Part shown: positions 17,272 through 25,674 of the stretch, piece after piece | Numbering within the stretch: the first letter of the stretch is position 1 | How the letters are laid out: each line of letters opens with the position of its first letter | Source: Chryseobacterium sp. CH25 | GTDB lineage: Bacteria > Bacteroidota > Bacteroidia > Flavobacteriales > Weeksellaceae | Assembly: GCF_004119455.1 (NCBI RefSeq) | Contig: NZ_NRQT01000003.1 | Coordinates: forward strand, 490,890-554,889 | Length of the DNA: 64,000 nt | Reading direction: 5' to 3' | Made by a program: the position numbers and the translations under genes | Notes under the pieces: model-generated | Told to the model about the DNA's origin: nothing | The model's database searches: none | The model's input: only the letters and a program-made list of their open reading frames with translations

Positions 17272-18120
17272 TTAAAAATGAAAAATATCCTTCGCTTTAT
17301 TGTAAGAGCTTTCAAAGTTTAAAAGATTCAGCTTGTGCTCTGCTTTTTCAACACTCATAAAGTTGATGACCTGTTCTGTAGGCATATTTCCTACCAGATC
17401 ATCTTTTGCCATAGGACAACCGCCAATTCCTTTGATAGCACTATCAAATCTTCTACAACCTTGGTCATAAGCAGCCTTTAGCTTTGAATAGGAATCTTCA
17501 TAACGGTTATGAAAATGTCCTCCGAAATTAATTTCAGGATATTTTGAAGGAATTTTTTCAAATAAAAGAGTAATCGTTTCCGGTGTTGCCACTCCTGTAG
17601 TATCAGAAAGCAGGATATCTTTCACTCCAATATCCGAAAATCTCTGTGCCCATTGATCTACATCTTCCCACTTCCACATTTCACCATACGGATTTCCAAA
17701 AGCCATAGAGAAATAAATGTTCAGTTGCTTTCCTTCACTTTTTACAAGTTCAAGCATTTTAATGATTTCATCAAAAGCTTCTTCCTGGCTCTTATTGGTA
17801 TTTCTGTGCTGAAAGGTTTCAGAAATAGAGAAAGGGAATCCCAGAATATCTACAGACTGATGTTTTAATGCTTTTTCCGCACCTCTATAGTTTCCGATAA
17901 TGGCAGAAACTTTAGTTTTGGAACGGGATTTATCGATATTTTCAGCCACCTCGTCAGAATCAGCCATCTGTGGAATTGCTTTTGGAGATACAAAACTCAG
18001 ACAATCCAATACGTCAAAACCAACATCCATTAAGGAGTTGATATAATCTATCTTTTTATCAGTAGGGATAAACTCTCCCCATCCCTGCATTGCATCTCTA
18101 GGACATTCGGTAAGAAACAT
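17272..18120 (-). CDS. mvaB: Hydroxymethylglutaryl-CoA lyase-family protein
   Basis: 282 residues forming one HMGL-like TIM barrel. Metal and catalytic features: CPRDAMQGW at the N-terminus (catalytic Arg/Asp), the GGHFHNR histidine pair, and the C-terminal signature IGGCPMAKDDLVGNM with the active-site Cys. It should cleave HMG-CoA to acetoacetate and acetyl-CoA in leucine or ketone-body breakdown. The N-terminal motif reads CPRDAMQ rather than the more usual GPRDGLQ, so a related substrate cannot be excluded. It is monocistronic, with intergenic palindromes downstream. Confidence 0.85.
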   Translation of the reverse strand: MFLTECPRDAMQGWGEFIPTDKKIDYINSLMDVGFDVLDCLSFVSPKAIPQMADSDEVAENIDKSRSKTKVSAIIGNYRGAEKALKHQSVDILGFPFSISETFQHRNTNKSQEEAFDEIIKMLELVKSEGKQLNIYFSMAFGNPYGEMWKWEDVDQWAQRFSDIGVKDILLSDTTGVATPETITLLFEKIPSKYPEINFGGHFHNRYEDSYSKLKAAYDQGCRRFDSAIKGIGGCPMAKDDLVGNMPTEQVINFMSVEKAEHKLNLLNFESSYNKAKDIFHF

Positions 18121-18281
18121 TTTTACTTTATTGATTTTCTCAAATATAATAAAACTAAACTATTTAGTATACTGTACTTACAAATCTAACATTATTTTGA
18201 TTTTCAAAGTTTTATATGCGATTTATAATTTCAATAACTGATATTCACCCGCAAATAATGTATTCTGAGCATCAAATTTGC

Positions 18282-18289
18282 TAACTTTG
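18282..18289 (+). promoter_or_regulatory. -7 box TAACTTTG of pepT
   Basis: Perfect TAnnTTTG match 21 bp before the ATG at 18311. A longer reading frame beginning at 18278 would start upstream of this box, which argues for the shorter protein. Confidence 0.65.
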
Positions 18290-18310
18290 TTAAAATTTAT
18301 GATAAATCTG

Positions 18311-19558
18311 ATGAGTACAATAGAATTCAATCCGTTATGGAAAGAGAAATTACTGAACCGTTTCCTTAGTTATGTAAAAATATATTCAACCAGTGATGCT
18401 GAGAGTGAGGCAACTCCTTCTACTGAACGCCAGTGGGATATTGCCAATTACATTACTGAAGAGCTGAAAACAATCGGTTTGGAAGATGTTTCAATTGATG
18501 AACACGGTTATATTATGGGCTATGTTCCTTCTAACCTTGAAAATGATGACAGACCAACCATCGGATTCATCTCACACTACGATACATCTCCGGATTTCAG
18601 TGGAGAAAATGTAAGACCTCAGGTTTGGGAAAATTATGATGGAAGTGACCTTCTATTAAACCAGGCTACAGGATTCACTTTATCTCCTTCAAGATTTGAA
18701 AGCTTAAAAAAATATATCGGCCAGACGGTAATTACCACTGACGGAACCACTCTTCTTGGAGCAGATGATAAAGCAGGTTGTGCAGAAATTGTAACGGCTG
18801 CAGAATATCTTATCGCTCACCCTGAAATTAAACACGGAAGAATTGCTGTAGGATTTACCCCTGATGAAGAAATCGGAAGAGGTGCCCATAAGTTTGACGT
18901 AGCTAAATTTGGTGCAGAATGGGCTTATACAATGGATGGTGGAGAAGTTGGAGAACTTGAATACGAAAACTTTAACGCTGCCGGAGCTGTTGTAAAAATC
19001 CACGGATTAAGCGTACACCCGGGATATGCTTATGGCAAAATGATTAATGCCGCTTTATTAGCTGCAGAATTCGCTCAGACCTTACCAGCTAATGAAACTC
19101 CTGCTACGACTAAAGGTTTTGATGGGTTCTACCACTTAATGGATATTACCGCTGATATTTCTGAAGCAAAGCTTCAATACATCATCCGTGATCACGATGC
19201 TGACAAGTTTGAAGCAAGAAAAAAATTCATGGAAGAAAAAGTGGCTGAATTCAACCAAAAACATGGTGCCGGAACTGCTGAAGTGGAGATCAAAGAACAA
19301 TACAGAAACATGAAACAGCAGTTTGAAGGCAAAATGCACATTGTAGATCTTGCTGCCAAAGCAATGACTGAAGCTGGCATTGAACCTAAGATCAAAGCGA
19401 TCAGAGGAGGAACAGATGGTGCTCAGCTTTCGTATATGGGGCTTCCTTGTCCAAACATCTTCGCTGGAGGAATCAACTTCCATGGACCATATGAATATGT
19501 AGCATTGGAAAGTATGGAGAAAGCAACAGAGGTAATTATTAATATTGTAAAAGCTTAA
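18311..19558 (+). CDS. pepT: Peptidase T (tripeptide aminopeptidase)
   Basis: 415 residues from MSTIEFNPLW. M20 family di-zinc sites are in place: His89 and Asp91 (GFISHYDTSPDFSG), bridging Asp in LLGADDKAG (about 152), catalytic Glu pair in FTPDEEIGRG (about 186-187), Asp in YTMDGGEVGELEYE and His in GINFHGPYEY near the C-terminus. It removes the N-terminal residue of tripeptides in the cytoplasm. The gene is followed after only 4 bp by a secreted TonB-C-like protein, so both probably share a transcript. Confidence 0.95.
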   Translation: MSTIEFNPLWKEKLLNRFLSYVKIYSTSDAESEATPSTERQWDIANYITEELKTIGLEDVSIDEHGYIMGYVPSNLENDDRPTIGFISHYDTSPDFSGENVRPQVWENYDGSDLLLNQATGFTLSPSRFESLKKYIGQTVITTDGTTLLGADDKAGCAEIVTAAEYLIAHPEIKHGRIAVGFTPDEEIGRGAHKFDVAKFGAEWAYTMDGGEVGELEYENFNAAGAVVKIHGLSVHPGYAYGKMINAALLAAEFAQTLPANETPATTKGFDGFYHLMDITADISEAKLQYIIRDHDADKFEARKKFMEEKVAEFNQKHGAGTAEVEIKEQYRNMKQQFEGKMHIVDLAAKAMTEAGIEPKIKAIRGGTDGAQLSYMGLPCPNIFAGGINFHGPYEYVALESMEKATEVIINIVKA

Positions 19559-19562
19559 TAAG

Positions 19563-20129
19563 ATGAAAAGACTCTTAGCATTAGCCTTCATATTATCTTT
19601 TGCTTTCGGAAGTGCTCAGGTATCTGCATTCCAGAAGGCTGATTCCAAATATGAAAGAAAGAAACAAGCATTGTATAATAAATACCCTAAGCCTAACGAT
19701 CTGAGAACTAAGCTAGAGTGGCTTCTTACGGAAGATAAAATAACATCTTATAAAAATGCTCTTGAGAAAATTTCTGAAGGCGATAAGAAAGCATTAGCCA
19801 ATGATCCGCCCGTCAAAACTAAATTGACAAAAGAAGCGGAATATGAAACAGGAAAAACAGCTTTTCAGAAATCATTATATGAAGCCGTTGATCTTGCTTT
19901 CTTAAACTACGCCTCAGACTCTTATAAAGCTACCTTAAGTTTTGTTGTAGACTCTAAGGGAAATACTCTTGATGCTCAGGTTAAAGGAAATAATGATGAT
20001 GTAAATGCATTTATTGAAGCAGCCTTTTACCGCATCAAAGAAAAAGGCAAATGGAAACCGGCAGAAGCCAATGGGAAACCGGTATCATCCACCGTATCTC
20101 TTCCTTTAGTTTTAACATTCAAAAAATAA
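19563..20129 (+). CDS. Secreted protein with TonB-C-like domain
   Basis: 188 residues with a signal peptide (LALAFILSFAFGSAQV). The C-terminal 70 residues resemble a TonB C-terminal fold: ATLSFVVDSKGNTLDAQVKG, FIEAAFYRIKEKGKWKPAEANG and VSSTVSLPLVLTF. There is no N-terminal membrane anchor or proline-rich linker, so it is not an energy transducer in the classical sense. A lysine-rich helical stretch (about 25-100) precedes the domain. It follows pepT closely and ends at a good terminator. Role unknown. Confidence 0.7.
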   Translation: MKRLLALAFILSFAFGSAQVSAFQKADSKYERKKQALYNKYPKPNDLRTKLEWLLTEDKITSYKNALEKISEGDKKALANDPPVKTKLTKEAEYETGKTAFQKSLYEAVDLAFLNYASDSYKATLSFVVDSKGNTLDAQVKGNNDDVNAFIEAAFYRIKEKGKWKPAEANGKPVSSTVSLPLVLTFKK

Positions 20130-20137
20130 ATACAATA

Positions 20138-20164
20138 AACCCGCTGTAATAGCGGGTTTTATTT
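20138..20164 (+). terminator. Rho-independent terminator
   Basis: AACCCGCT (20138-20145) / AGCGGGTT (20151-20158), loop GTAAT, then a T-rich tail. Confidence 0.9.
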
Positions 20165-20313
20165 TTCTCGTTCCGTAAATATCACAAATAAGCCAAAGCC
20201 AAAAACATTAATAGTACTGAAAATCATTATGTTATTGACATTAATTTAATGCAATTATTTTGTAGACTTTAAATAATTCACCTAATTTAGATAGAAACTT
20301 CAAATTCACGCTT

Positions 20314-21620
20314 ATGAAAATGAAATCTAACTTCTTCAAAATCAGCAGAAAATTCCATTTATCTATTCTTTTTGCTATTTTCTGCGTATTTCTTTTAATG
20401 TCTTGTTCTCAGGATGATCCGGCAACGACTCCTGTTGAAAAGCCTACTGAGCCTGCTGCACTGAAAACCTTAGGAAATCTGACCTTACAAAAAAATGTAA
20501 TTATTCTGAATGATGAATCTGTTAATGCAATTTCTACTCATAATGAAGGAGCAATTACATTTAGCCGTATGACTCCACAAACAGACAGTATTTCAACAGG
20601 AACTGTTATTGTAGGTACAAAAATAGATGGCGATCAGGTGAATACCATTCTATCAAAAGTAACTTCCATTTCTAAGTCTAATAATGGATTTATCTTACAA
20701 ACCTCCAGTGCCAAACTTGAAGAGTTCATTTATAATGGAACTCTAAGCGGAGTCTATGACCCCTCAGATAAAGCGCCGGTTAGCATCAATGGAAAAATGG
20801 TTAATTATATTCCCATAGAAGGTTTGGTATCCAGAGAAATCAATAATAAAATTCTTTCTATTGAGGCAAAAAACCTTAAAAATCAAAAAATAGTTGAGTT
20901 CAATCGTTTTAATTTTGACAAAACGTTCTCATTTCCTTTATCTTCAGCCGGAACATCCAGTGTGAACGTAAAAGGGGGATTTACGCCTAAAATTGATTAT
21001 AATATTTCCTTCTCATGGGGCCACTTATCTGATTATTATGTGAACCTCATCATGGATGATATTAAACTTCAAAGCACAGCAAACATTATAGGAAGTCTTG
21101 GCTACACAGCAAGCAGTACAGATTACCTGAATATTCCAATTGCTCCTATTGTACTTGGGCCTACAGGCCTAATTTTAAGCCCTACTATTTCTGCTGGGCC
21201 GTTTCTTGGTGTACAGGCAACAGGAAAAGTACAGGGGCAGCTTCTGGATCTTGAAGGAAATGCCAACTTCCTTGTGAGCAAAACACCAGCTCTGAATATC
21301 AACCTTCAAAAAAATCTGATCCTGCCATCACTGGATTAGAAGGAAATCTGTCTGCAGAAGCAGGCCTTGAAGCAAAAGGGGCTGTAGGACTCATGTTTCT
21401 CACTATACCTATTGCCAATTCAGGATTAAGGGGAAGAGCATCTGCCCTTTCTTCTTTAGGATTAACAGTTATCCCTGAAAGAAAAGGTGTTTTTTCTGTA
21501 AAAGGCAGAATACAGGCAGATATGTTTTATGGTTTTGGGATCTCCCCTTTCAGGTATGAGGGCACTATTCCTTTATTCAAAAAAGAATATTCACTATATC
21601 AAAAGGACTTTATTTTTTAA
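20314..21620 (+). pseudogene. Large lipoprotein of unknown function, interrupted by a frameshift
   Basis: The reading frame starts with a lipoprotein signal peptide (VFLLMSCSQDD) and runs to a stop at 21339. The frame then shifts: from about 21315 another frame continues as SDPAITGLEGNLSAEAGLEA and goes on to 21620, ending LYQKDFIF. The join lies at an A7 run (21308-21314); eight A residues would give one protein of about 435 residues. The protein is beta-rich with Gly- and Ser-rich segments and no motif that I recognise. Both halves keep coding character, so a recent mutation or a sequencing error is more likely than decay. A terminator follows. Confidence 0.7.
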
Positions 21621-21641
21621 AGAAAAAATGATAATTGTAAG

Positions 21642-21669
21642 AAAGCCACCATATGAGTGGCTTTTTTTG
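21642..21669 (+). terminator. Rho-independent terminator
   Basis: AAAGCCAC (21642-21649) / GTGGCTTT (21657-21664) followed by a T run. Confidence 0.9.
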
Positions 21670-21778
21670 TTCGATAAAAACTACACACACTACTCATTTA
21701 CAATTATTTAAGACTATTTCATTATATTTACAAAGGATGCACAATCCTAAACTATAACATTTAATACCAAATTAAACT

Positions 21779-22021
21779 ATGAAACAAATGAAAAAACTTT
21801 TGAGAAAGGATCTTTCAACGATTCTTGGTAACGGAATAGACAGTTGCCATATGGGAGGAGATTCTTATAATTGCCAGAACGACTGCCAGTGTGCCTGGGG
21901 AAAAGCCTGCGAAATGTATGAAGACGGAAGCCCGGGACAATGCATTTCTGTTGGCGGCGGCGGCGGAACCAGTGGCGGTGGATGTCCTCCTCCAAATGAT
22001 TGTACGGAACAGCCATATTAA
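21779..22021 (+). CDS. Bacteriocin-like cysteine-rich small peptide
   Basis: 80 residues. The N-terminus MKQMKKLLRKDLSTILGNG matches the basic leader pattern of Flavobacteriia bacteriocin-like peptides (K-K-L-x-R-x-x-L-x-x-I then Gly). The remainder holds eight cysteines (DSCHMGG, YNCQNDCQCAWGKACEM, GQCISV), a run of five glycines and the end GGGCPPPNDCTEQPY. Such peptides are thought to be cut after the glycine motif and exported. No dedicated peptidase-ABC transporter is adjacent. It is monocistronic with its own terminator. The function of these peptides, antimicrobial or not, is not established. Confidence 0.7.
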   Translation: MKQMKKLLRKDLSTILGNGIDSCHMGGDSYNCQNDCQCAWGKACEMYEDGSPGQCISVGGGGGTSGGGCPPPNDCTEQPY

Positions 22022-22041
22022 AATTAAATCACAAACAACCT

Positions 22042-22073
22042 ATCGGAAGTCATCATGGCTTCCGATCTTTTTT
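22042..22073 (+). terminator. Rho-independent terminator of the peptide gene
   Basis: ATCGGAAG (22042-22049) / CTTCCGAT (22059-22066) followed by a T run. Confidence 0.85.
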
Positions 22074-22106
22074 CATTCAAAACAGGATTATCGTCAAAGT
22101 ATTTCT

Positions 22107-22155
22107 ACCATTCATCAAATAAAATTCCCGCTCATCTTTCAGATCTGTTGTTTTG
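22107..22155 (+). promoter_or_regulatory. Promoter with LytTR-like site of the T9SS cargo gene
   Basis: ACCATTCAT (22107-22115) with TCAAATAAAATT after it, then a 32-bp gap to TTGTTTTG (22148-22155) and GCATCAAATT. The same layout with the same 32-bp gap precedes the gene at 23137. A weak partner site GATTATCGT lies 21 bp upstream (22086-22094). Confidence 0.5.
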
Positions 22156-22183
22156 CATCAAATTCATTAAACAACAATCACTT

Positions 22184-22948
22184 ATGAAAAAAACTCTTTT
22201 TTCAACGGCCATTTTAGCAGCAAATTTTGTATTTGGTCAGATGAATCTTGAACACACTTATACCTCTGATAGTAGCCATTGGGATGTGTATTCAGACAAC
22301 AGCACCTCTCATTATCTGATTGGCAGAGGAAATAATACTTTTGATATCTACACAGCCAATCATACACTGTATAAAACTTTAACGCCTAATATTCCCAATA
22401 CCTATCTTCATATCCCAGAGTTACTCAAAGAAAACTATTCCATTTCCAAGCGTATTTTTAATACAGATGATAAGTTAGAGTTCATCTTAACTTTTATCAA
22501 TAATCAAGGAGGACAGCGTTTAATGCTGATCATTAATGAAGACGGAAATATCATCAAACAGTTTGGAAATGATTATCATTCACTCTATCAGATTTTTCAT
22601 GATGCAGCATCCAATCAGAACAAATTTGTCATTTCAAAAAGTTCAGGTACCAATACTGTTACAGAAGTGTATGCGCTCCCTACTTCAGCCTTAACTACTT
22701 CTGAAATTCAGTCACAGAATAAAAATAAGCTTTCTGCTTTCCCCATTCCTACTAGCAAGCTGTTGAATATTATGAATCCTGGAAACGGCGGAAACAATGT
22801 TCAGGTCTATGATGTTTCCGGAAAAACAGTTCTTAGTAAAAACTTCAGTCCCGGAGAGAAAAATATTTCCATTGATGTAGAATCTCTTAAAGCAGGGGTT
22901 TATCTGTATACAATCGGAGATCAAAGTTCTAAGTTCATCAAGAATTAA
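22184..22948 (+). CDS. Secreted protein with type IX secretion (type A) sorting domain
   Basis: 254 residues from MKKTLFSTAILAANFVFGQ, a signal peptide. An earlier start at 22055 would lie before the -7 box and is rejected. The central part is a beta-rich domain without catalytic motifs. The last 75 residues are a Por-type C-terminal sorting signal: LSAFPIPTSKLLNIMNPG, VQVYDVSGKTVLSKNF, ISIDVESLKAGVYLYTIG and FIKN. It should therefore be exported across the outer membrane by T9SS and anchored or released. It has its own promoter and terminator; promoter similarity links it to the beta-barrel gene at 23137. Confidence 0.88.
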   Translation: MKKTLFSTAILAANFVFGQMNLEHTYTSDSSHWDVYSDNSTSHYLIGRGNNTFDIYTANHTLYKTLTPNIPNTYLHIPELLKENYSISKRIFNTDDKLEFILTFINNQGGQRLMLIINEDGNIIKQFGNDYHSLYQIFHDAASNQNKFVISKSSGTNTVTEVYALPTSALTTSEIQSQNKNKLSAFPIPTSKLLNIMNPGNGGNNVQVYDVSGKTVLSKNFSPGEKNISIDVESLKAGVYLYTIGDQSSKFIKN

Positions 22949-22968
22949 ACCTTATCACCATATTGGTA

Positions 22969-23005
22969 AAATCTCACTTCACTTGTAGTGGGATTTTTCT
23001 TTTTT
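22969..23005 (+). terminator. Rho-independent terminator
   Basis: AAATCTCAC (22969-22977) / GTGGGATTT (22988-22996) with one G-T pair, followed by a T-rich tail. Confidence 0.75.
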
Positions 23006-23040
23006 AATGAATACTCCTAAAAAATAAAACAGGGATATCT

Positions 23041-23110
23041 ACAGCTCATCAAAACATCATTACCGTTCATCAAATAAAATTTCAATCGTATTTCAGGATG
23101 CTTTGTTTTG
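23041..23110 (+). promoter_or_regulatory. Promoter with tandem LytTR-like sites of the beta-barrel gene
   Basis: ACAGCTCAT (23041-23049) and ACCGTTCAT (23062-23070) are 21 bp apart, each followed by CAAA. The second fits the published LytTR consensus [TA][AC][CA]GTTN[AG][TG] at every position. The -7-like box TTGTTTTG (23103-23110) starts 32 bp later, as at 22148. The likely regulator is encoded at 24856. Confidence 0.6.
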
Positions 23111-23136
23111 CATCAAATTTTAAAAGTAATCAATTT

Positions 23137-23733
23137 ATGAAACAACAATTTTTAGCATTCTGCTCTTTGTTATTATGCATTACATGTTCTATGGACACAC
23201 AGGCTCAGCAAACATCGTCTTTACACTTTGGTATTAAGGGTGGAGCAAATTTTACAAAAACCTCAACGGAGTCTTCTTCCTTGGAAGGGAAATACGGTTT
23301 CGGCTATCAGGCGGGAGCAATGGCAAGATTGGATATTGGAAGCCTGTATGTACAAGGAGAAGCACTGTTCAACAAAAGAAAAACATCTTACGAAGCAAAA
23401 GACAAACAAACAACAAAACTAACATGGAACTCTATTGATATTCCTGTAGTGCTAGGGTATAAATTTGTTAAAACTGATGATTTTAATGTAAGAGCATTTG
23501 CTGGTGGTGTGTACAGTTTTGCTTTTAACAACAAGTTATCGGTTTCCGAATCAATGCAGGAAGGTTTTAACAAGTTTGATAAATCCAATATCGGAATTAC
23601 AGGAGGAATAGGTGTGGATTATAAAAATTTCACAGTAGACCTCAGGTATGAACATGGCCTTTCCAACATCAGTAAGGAATTTAAATCTAAGCCCCACAGC
23701 TTTAGTCTTGGGATAGGTTATTTCTTATTCTAA
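23137..23733 (+). CDS. PorT-like outer-membrane beta-barrel protein
   Basis: 198 residues from MKQQFLAFCSLLLCITCSMDTQAQ. The earlier start at 23098 lies before the -7 box and is rejected. After the signal peptide the protein shows alternating strands of the Bacteroidetes porin-like barrel: LHFGIKGGANFTKT, FGYQAGAMARLDIGSLYVQGEALF, SIDIPVVLGYKF and a closing strand SFSLGIGYFLF. It resembles the barrel at 8693 in length and layout. It sits directly upstream of a LytS/LytTR pair and a terminator with possible read-through links them, much as the 8693 barrel neighbours the first LytTR pair. Confidence 0.82.
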   Translation: MKQQFLAFCSLLLCITCSMDTQAQQTSSLHFGIKGGANFTKTSTESSSLEGKYGFGYQAGAMARLDIGSLYVQGEALFNKRKTSYEAKDKQTTKLTWNSIDIPVVLGYKFVKTDDFNVRAFAGGVYSFAFNNKLSVSESMQEGFNKFDKSNIGITGGIGVDYKNFTVDLRYEHGLSNISKEFKSKPHSFSLGIGYFLF

Positions 23734-23755
23734 AAACTTGAATTATCTTTGACTG

Positions 23756-23790
23756 ATTAGAAACTGTAAACTGCAGTTTCTAATTTTTTG
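23756..23790 (+). terminator. Rho-independent terminator between barrel gene and kinase
   Basis: Perfect 11-bp stem ATTAGAAACTG (23756-23766) / CAGTTTCTAAT (23774-23784) followed by six T. Only 24 bp remain before the kinase ATG, so the kinase may depend on read-through. Confidence 0.88.
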
Positions 23791-23813
23791 TAATCCCATT
23801 TCAGATACCTCCA

Positions 23814-24866
23814 ATGACTAACCCCTTTGTTTTAAAAGAATATATCTTCACATTTATCTTCTGGCTTGTTCTTACTATTGTATTATGGTGTAACTTTCAG
23901 ACCGAGACAGATAAATATTTGGCAATGATTCAGGCCATTATCATTGCTCTAAGCTCCTTTACCTTCACTCATTTTTTAACCAGCAAACTTCTTCCCAAGG
24001 CGCTACGGGAAAAAAAGATGAAAAAGTTTCTTATCCAGACAACTATGGTCATTTTTATTTTGAGCATCATATTTTCTGTTATTTTCACTTACCTTGAGGC
24101 GGCCCCAAAAGATCAATTACCACCTAACTTTAAAGACCACCTGCCTTTTTTATGGCGTGGATTTTATATGTCTTTACCCGCGTCATTTCTTATCAACGGA
24201 TCGGCCTGCGGCATCAAATTTTATAAGGAGCATGGAAGAATAGAACGGGATCATATTCTCCTTCAACAGGCTCATTTGGAAAACCAACTCAAGCTTCTTC
24301 AGGATCAAATTAATCCCCATGTGGTATTTAACATTCTGAACCACATTCATATTTTAATGAAGCACGATACGGAACTCGCAGATTATTTATTGATGAAATT
24401 CTCAGATATTCTACGATACCAGCTTTATCATTGCAATCAAAAACTGGTCTCTCTGGACAAGGAAATTGAATATCTTCAAAACCTGATTGAGGTTGAAAAA
24501 TTAAGATGGGGAAATGAACTGAATGTAAAATCTACTCTGGAAATTGACAATAGAAAAGCTCTGATTGCCCCTCTGCTATTGGTTCCTTTTATTGAAAATG
24601 CCTTTAAATATGTTTGCAGACTTCCCGGGCAAACGGGCTATGTAAAGATCTTTTGCAAGGAAGAGAACAATACCCTTTTCTTTTATGTTGAAAATTCATA
24701 TTCAGAAATGGCTGTTCATAAAAAGAAAGACGGCGGCATTGGGCTGCAGAATGTAAAGAAGCGTCTGAAATTACAGTATCCTGATGCTTATGATCTTAAA
24801 ATTGAGTCTGATAATCTTGTCTATAAAGTAAATTTAACCTTAAAACTGTCTGAAAATGAGCAATAA
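23814..24866 (+). CDS. LytS-type sensor histidine kinase (His_kinase PF06580), second copy
   Basis: 350 residues. Four hydrophobic helices span about residues 10-150 (FTFIFWLVLTIVLW, IIIALSSFTFTHFL, TMVIFILSIIFSVIF and a fourth near SLPASFLINGSA). The transmitter has the H-box LLQDQINPHVVFNILNHIHIL (Val-Val instead of the usual Phe-Leu after His), N-box LLVPFIENAFKYV and G-box DGGIGLQNVKKRLKLQYP. It overlaps the response regulator gene by 11 bp. No extracytoplasmic sensor domain is visible. With the next gene it forms the second LytTR system of the window. Confidence 0.92.
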   Translation: MTNPFVLKEYIFTFIFWLVLTIVLWCNFQTETDKYLAMIQAIIIALSSFTFTHFLTSKLLPKALREKKMKKFLIQTTMVIFILSIIFSVIFTYLEAAPKDQLPPNFKDHLPFLWRGFYMSLPASFLINGSACGIKFYKEHGRIERDHILLQQAHLENQLKLLQDQINPHVVFNILNHIHILMKHDTELADYLLMKFSDILRYQLYHCNQKLVSLDKEIEYLQNLIEVEKLRWGNELNVKSTLEIDNRKALIAPLLLVPFIENAFKYVCRLPGQTGYVKIFCKEENNTLFFYVENSYSEMAVHKKKDGGIGLQNVKKRLKLQYPDAYDLKIESDNLVYKVNLTLKLSENEQ

Positions 24867-25589
24867 TATTCCCAAAATGAAATGTCTGATTGTAGATGAT
24901 GAGCCCTTAGCAAGGTTTCACCTTAAGGAATTAGCAGACCAGATTGATTTTTTATCTGTGGAAGGAACCTGTGCCACAGCTTTGGAGGCGGATGCTAAGG
25001 TAAAGGAAAGCGAAATAGATCTTCTTTTCTGGATATTAATATGCCCTACCTGAATGGTATTGATTTCCTGGAACAGTTGGAAAATCCACCATTGTGTATT
25101 TTTACAACCGCTTATTCTGAATATGCATTGGAAGGATTTCGTCTTCAGATAGTGGATTATCTTTTAAAGCCTATTGCTTTTAACCGTTTTTATCAGGCAG
25201 TAAATAAAGCGCAGCAGCAGTTTATCATCAATGAAAAATTAAAGAAAAATACCCCTCTTGATGATCCTTTTATGTATGTGAGACAATCTGATACCTTTAT
25301 CAAGGTTTCGTGGGTGGATATTTTATATATTGAAAGTATGCAGAACTATACCAAGCTGCATTTTAAAGATAAATCCCTTGTCATTCATCAGACTATGAAA
25401 GCTATTGAAGAATCTTTGCCCTCAGAACATTTTTTTAGAATTCATAAGTCGTTTTTAATCAACATTACCCACATTGATATGATCTCCGGGGGCAGACTGT
25501 TTATTAATAAAACAGAACTTCCTATTTCCCGTACCCGAAAAGAGGAACTGCTCAATCAGGTAGTGTATAAGAAACTGATCAGTAAATAA
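24856..25589 (+). pseudogene. LytTR-family response regulator, interrupted by a frameshift
   Basis: The receiver starts normally (MKCLIVDDEPLARFHLKELA) but the frame ends at 25053 just before the phospho-acceptor. Adding one T to the T4 run at 25025-25028 gives EIDLLFLDINMPYLNG, which restores the phospho-acceptor Asp and joins the frame 25041-25589. That part holds FTTAYSEYALEGF, the Lys in YLLKPIAFNRF and a complete LytTR domain (FMYVRQSDTFIKVSWVDILYI, FRIHKSFLINITHIDMI). As printed no functional regulator is made. All remaining residues are conserved, so a sequencing error or very recent mutation is likely. Confidence 0.85.
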
Positions 25590-25593
25590 AAGA

Positions 25594-25664
25594 AAGAAGC
25601 CGGAAAGTGTTTGGGGGAATTATTCAAGTTAAAAATAGATCAAATAAGTATATTCCGGCCTCTT
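25594..25664. terminator. Possible long-loop terminator between convergent genes
   Basis: AAGAAGCCGGAA (25594-25605) pairs with TTCCGGCCTCTT (25653-25664) with one mismatch; the loop is 47 nt. It lies between stops at 25589 (+) and 25675 (-). Confidence 0.45.
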
Positions 25665-25674
25665 TTCTCATATG

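Noticed and set aside
19136..19591. Minus-strand frame of 151 residues inside pepT
   Set aside because: It is Ser/Phe-rich antisense of pepT and has no independent features.
24856..25589. Programmed ribosomal frameshift in the response regulator
   Set aside because: The junction has no slippery heptamer or downstream structure, and five other genes show the same single-base homopolymer loss.
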